Assembly (NCBI GenBank): GCA_006384855.1
Contig: VCJN01001948.1
Coordinates: forward strand, 124,001 to 188,000
Source of the DNA: Tetraselmis striata
Taxonomy: Eukaryota > Chlorophyta > Chlorodendrophyceae > Chlorodendrales > Chlorodendraceae
Direction of reading: 5' to 3'
Length of the DNA stretch: 64,000 nucleotides
Numbering within the stretch: position 1 is the first letter of the stretch; every line of letters begins with the position of its first letter. This document shows, in pieces, positions 59,996-64,000 of this stretch. Under the pieces are notes generated by a model. It was not told where the DNA came from. It ran no database searches and saw only the letters and a list, made by a program, of their open reading frames with translations. The position numbers and the translations under genes were made by a program.

Positions 59996-60142
59996 GCTGC
60001 TTCGCTGCTCCCTAGACAGCTGCGTCTAGTTGGAGAGAGACCGCATGAACCTCTGCATCGACGCCATGGTTCCCGCCACCTGTGGTGCACAGCACAGCAC
60101 AGCACAGCCGATCAGAAGAACAGAGCAGAACCAATCAGTCGA

Positions 60143-62497
60143 TCAGCGGAGCCTCCCCTCCGACCCAGTAGCAGCCACAAGCGCTACATGCACATCAAGG
60201 CCACCGCCGCCGCTGCGTGCCTGCTTCATGATGCCCGGGGACTCCTTCTCCCCGTTTTCACCCTCTGGCATCACCGCATCCAGGATGATGTTGTCCAGCA
60301 CCTCGCCGGCAGGGCGCGACGGCCGCTCCGCGATCAGCTTGTACCTGCGCAACCGACACGGATTGGCCAGGCACACACATATGCCGGACTGTTCCTGTCA
60401 TTCATCATAAATGTGCAGTAGGACGTGCTACTATAAACTACGACTGATATTAAAAGAACAAAGCTGGAGCAACATGACCGGCAGCCAGGAACCAGCTTCA
60501 GTTTCAACTGTCAACTGGGACGAAGACTTTGGTTTTGAAACATTCACTGCATGTGTGTGATATACATGTATAATGTTCAACAGCTGTCACACAGCGGCAC
60601 CCCAAGTCATCGTGTTCCGCATGTCATTAACTCAATATGGATGCGGGTGTGAGTGATACGGATGCTCATGCAACATCCCTGTACTGTTGAGCTTCAAGGC
60701 AAACTCGTACCTGGGACAGTATTTGAGCAATGCCCACATTCTGCTACCTCATCGCGCGTAGCCTGCACATCCCGACCTACGAGTACGACTTCCTACGAGT
60801 GTTTATCTATCCCTTTTATCAGCAGGACATTATTCTCAATAACAGTATTTCAACAACCAACCTCGTCTAATCGCCGGAGGATCATCCTGCGCAGGCGCCC
60901 GCGCCCTGGCAGCGCACCTCCCAGCGACCGACTCGTCCTGGATGAACACCTTCCACAGGCCAGGGTAGCAGCGGAATACAGTGCCGATGTCCTGGATCGG
61001 GCGCAGGCTGTAGGTTGTCTGGAACGTCCTGCGCGGGGCACAGGAACAGAAAGGGTTGGCATGAGGCTTCCATCACCTCTATGGCAGCCCTACATGGCAA
61101 TACCACATCGGCCAGGGTTGGGTCGGGGGCCGGAGGGGCGGGATGGAGCGGCACTGACTTGAGGAACTTGTTCTGCAGCCGGCGCACGTTGAGGCCGATG
61201 CCGACGTCTCCGCTGACCAGGCGGGGATTGAACATCACGATCGGCGGGCCCGTCTCTCCAAGCATGTTGACGATGCGGTAGCAATCCTGGTGGCAGTGCA
61301 GTGAGGTCGGTGGAAGCGGGCGCTGCAGGCACCCATCCGCATGCCCCCCCCCCCCCCCCCCCCACGCACATACATACCCATCCCGATGTGACGCACGTGT
61401 CACACTGTGGCTGTGAGGCTGGTGGGCGCACATCGAGGCCCTGGGGGTCTGGCGTGGCCAGCACGATGAGGTCATCCTCCGCCTCAACTGGCCGCCTATC
61501 ATTGAGGCTGGACATCTTAAAGTTGATGTCAGGCCACTGATTCTGCAGCATGGCCACGACGCCCATGTCGGGGTAGATTGCGCGGACCTGTCCGGCCAGG
61601 CCACAACCACACCAGCATGCCTCAGGCCCCCACTCAATGCACGCACTACAACACACGTCAGGCGCCGGTGGCGCAGTGAAGCCCCCCCTCCCTCCTCCTC
61701 CTCCTCTTCCTCCCCCCCATCCCCCCCATACCTGCTTGAAGTCCGACTGCCCGGCAAGCTCCTCCACAAAGCGGCGGCTCAGCTTCCACCAACGCAGCTG
61801 GTCCCCCTCGTCCGTGAAGAACTGCCAGATGCGCGACCCCACCCCCAGCCCAGGTCCGGTAGCAGGTCAGAGCACACACACACGATCACAGGTTCAAGCG
61901 CAGCCAGTCTCTCGCCTCGGCATGCAAAATGGTTGCACGAGTCACAGCGAGAGAGGGGTCGCACGGGTCCGCTGATGGGGTCCCAAAACTCCGGCAGTAG
62001 CACCTCCACTACGCAGCGCTGGTTGCCGCGCTCGATTGCCGCGGCCGTGGACTTGCTGGCAGCCACAAGGGCGTCACCGAGGCTGTCTGGCAGGACGTCG
62101 TCGTCGCGAGGGGCCTCTGGCTGTGCCTCCCCCTCCTATTCACCCCACCCAATCACAGCCACGCTCAGGTTGTTCGCGATGGCAGTTGGCAACCTCTCCC
62201 GGCTGCTAGTTAGTAACGCGATGGGAGCCAGCATGGCTCCAGGGTCCGAAAACGGGAGCTCACCTGCTGCTGCCCCCCCTCGCTCGGCTCTCCCTTCCCG
62301 GAGAGCGCCTTGTCGATCTCGTCGCTCGCCGCCCGGCACAGCGCCGCACGCCGAGGCGCGCCCGGGCGGCGGCCGGCGGCAGGAAGCCGGCCGGCAGTCG
62401 CAGCGATGGACGGCAGCCTAGCCCGAGCGGGATGGCGGCTACGATTCGGTTGCCAGTGGGCACCGAACTGCGCGAGGTTGTGTGTGAGGGTCGACAT
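60143..62497 (-). CDS. DUF1995 chloroplast protein (seven exons)
   Basis: Exons on the minus strand: 62497-62264, 62120-61965, 61821-61732, 61587-61432, 61286-61159, 61028-60918 and 60344-60143 (TGA). All phases agree, giving 358 residues. Residues 1 to about 60 are Arg/Ala/Ser/Pro-rich without acidic residues, a plausible chloroplast transit peptide. The DUF1995 domain follows: AAIERGNQRCVVEVLLPEFW, WWKLSRRFVEEL, VRAIYPDMGVVAML, then IVMFNPRLVSGDVGIGLNVR, TTYSLRPI and FRCYPGLWKVFI. Plant members include LPA3, which helps photosystem II assembly; others have no known role. The C-terminal ~35 residues are Gly-rich and not conserved. The start is the first Met that opens the transit-like segment. 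Confidence 0.85.
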
Positions 62498-62950
62498 CGC
62501 CGGTGTCAGGGCCGCTTCCCTTTGTTTTCTTCTTTTTCCGGCGCCGCTTCTGCCTGACCACACGGGCGCAGTTAGCGCGGAGGTGTACCGCTGGCCAGAG
62601 AGGTGGATCAGAAAGCGACTTGTTGACTCACCCTGCTGGTTGCCCGTCTCTCAAGATCCCAGGCGGAAGCGCTACGCTGACGGGCCCTCAAAGCGGGGAA
62701 CGGAGCGGCGGTTTTGATGAGGACGAAACAGCAGAATCCATCAGTTCCCGATCAGCAGCACTTTCAGCAGCAGCTCCTCTTGTAGATGTAGCGCTAGATG
62801 GACTCTATTAATTAAATCCTTAGCCGCGCTACAATGCTGTACCTGTGAAATCCCGCCGCGCCCCTCGGGATATAGCCACTACGGACAATACGGGCCACGG
62901 GGTAATGGCCGTATGATGAGCAGGACTACAGAATTTCCGCAACTGGATTG
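62498..62950. other. Upstream region of the DUF1995 gene; plus frame unassigned
   Basis: Probable promoter and 5' UTR of the minus-strand gene. A plus frame at 62503-62811 is open but without domain signal. Confidence 0.4.
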
Positions 62951-62954
62951 CTGC

Positions 62955-63030
62955 GCGCTAAACGGCCGTCGTAGAGACGCTGCAAGGGTTTCACTGGTGC
63001 CCGTCCTGTCCCGGGGGCGAAAACAAAAAA
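62955..63030 (-). repeat. Dispersed repeat copy (same family as 1946-2332)
   Basis: The plus strand reads gacgctgcaagggtttcact, then cccgtcctgtcccgggggcg and an A tract; the inverse complement matches the 1.95-kb unit, including the acggccgttta part. Confidence 0.8.
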
Positions 63031-63230
63031 GGACAGAATTTGCTGGCTGGCGCGCCGCATCACGCCCGTGCCGCTGCCTGGTCGGGTTGGTCATCATTGG
63101 GCGGATTAATTGCCTAATGTCATCGCAGAATAGTCGCCTGCCGGACGCTCTTCACACGCGTCCGACAACCCCATCCAGACATTTATATGGATATTTATTG
63201 CTTACTGCTGATGGGGACGAAATGTAATAG

Positions 63231-63560
63231 CGACTAAATGATGACAATATACGGCTGTACGGTACCGGTGTACCCGTACTACCGTACTCGCAATGCTAAA
63301 TATACACACTTCACGATTAATAATGTTTTAATATGTGAATATATATAAATATAAGCATGTATATACAGAATATAGTAATATATGCAGAATATGCATGTTG
63401 TATATTACTATATTATAAATATATGCGCACATATTATTAGCGCCTGCTCATATCACAGTTTTATTTTATGTGAATATGTAGGCGCTATATATGTTCTTAA
63501 TTGACACACCGGTTCCGATATCTTGCTGCATGCTCATAATATTTGAAATAATATAATAAG
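63231..63560. other. AT-rich block
   Basis: Rich in ATAT-type runs with many tatatg/catata elements and no frame. Strong composition break from the surroundings. Confidence 0.7.
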
Positions 63561-63621
63561 CATACTTAGTTGCTACAATATGGATGGATGAATCTGAGCG
63601 ACTTGCACTCCGAGCTTTTGT

Positions 63622-64000
63622 ATTCGGAGGATACCTGTTATTCTATTGTGGTGCGCAATCAGCGCCTCAATATATCAATATACTGCTGGGCAAGTGCAGG
63701 GCGCAAATGCCCCTTTTGCCTCCAAACTGCCTGGCTCCACAACGGGTTGCTAGTCTGCATTCGGCGGCGAACTTGCAGAATCGTCGCACTCCGCAGCCCC
63801 CTTGTCTATTGGTCAGAGCGCATGCTTCATTCGGAGGATACCTGTTCATGCCATTTTGGCTCGCGTTCGGCACCTCAATAGATCGATACACGCGGCTGTT
63901 GGGCAAGTGCGGGCGCAAATGCCCCTTTTGCCTCCAAACTGCCTGGCTCCACAGTGGGTGGCTAGTCTGCATTCAGCGGCGTACTCGCGGAATCGCCGCA
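63622..64000. repeat. Tandem repeat, period ~207 bp, runs off the window
   Basis: attcggaggatacctgtt at 63622 and 63829 opens two units. Both contain ggcgcaaatgccccttttgc, ctccaaactgcctggctcca and ctagtctgcattc. The units differ at perhaps a fifth of sites. The second unit reaches the window edge, so the array may be longer. Confidence 0.85.

Noticed and set aside
1-64000. CRISPR arrays, rRNA genes and intact tRNA genes
   Set aside because: None seen. tRNA-like sequences are SINE heads, and tandem repeats lack CRISPR-type spacing.

Overview
The window looks like nuclear DNA of a volvocalean green alga (Chlamydomonas/Volvox relatives). The signs are GC-rich, intron-dense genes with GTG-type donors, TGTAA poly(A) signals after stops, many long C or G homopolymers, Ala/Gly/Pro-rich proteins, a transit-peptide-bearing DUF1995 gene and a RAP-domain organelle RNA protein. 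The transposable elements are of kinds known from Volvocales: tyrosine-recombinase (YR) elements with split direct repeats, Ty1/copia, LINEs and tRNA-derived SINEs. The species cannot be named from sequence alone.

Five host genes were reconstructed by splice-phase bookkeeping, each closing in one frame: a RAP-domain protein (minus, 11947-8115, 6 exons, 591 aa, first exon provisional); a BART + START fusion protein (plus, 31912-33847, 8 exons, 358 aa); a long proline/glycine-rich, SHIPPO-like protein (plus, 38656-48424, 20 exons, 1298 aa); a small SERF/4F5-like protein (minus, 54382-53493, 2 exons, 92 aa); and a DUF1995 chloroplast protein (minus, 62497-60143, 7 exons, 358 aa). A decayed ankyrin-type repeat stretch lies at 49.2-49.8 kb. 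The two candidate ciliary genes (BART-START and PG-rich) are plus-strand neighbours.

The rest is mostly mobile DNA. At 2.4-3.8 kb are two LINE 3' fragments. At 4275-7477 is a YR element with A1...B1-A2...B2 split direct repeats, a gag-like ORF1 and a recombinase but no visible reverse transcriptase. A shortened sibling lies at 56361-57877 and a truncated minus-strand relative at about 35.65-36.74 kb. From 14377 to 28167 a 6.9-kb block is tandemly duplicated with a 5-bp microhomology junction. Each unit carries a LINE RT relic into which a Ty1/copia element had inserted; the downstream copia (24033-30151) has both LTRs, and the upstream one is cut by the junction. Five copies of one tRNA-derived SINE family lie between 38 and 55 kb. 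Smaller repeats (minisatellites, palindromes, hairpins, microsatellites) fill many gaps.

The observations I consider most worth following are the RT-less split-repeat YR element family, the long sense-strand C tracts that start within about 10 nt of 5' splice sites in two unrelated genes, the microhomology tandem duplication with localized divergence patches, and the BART-START domain fusion.
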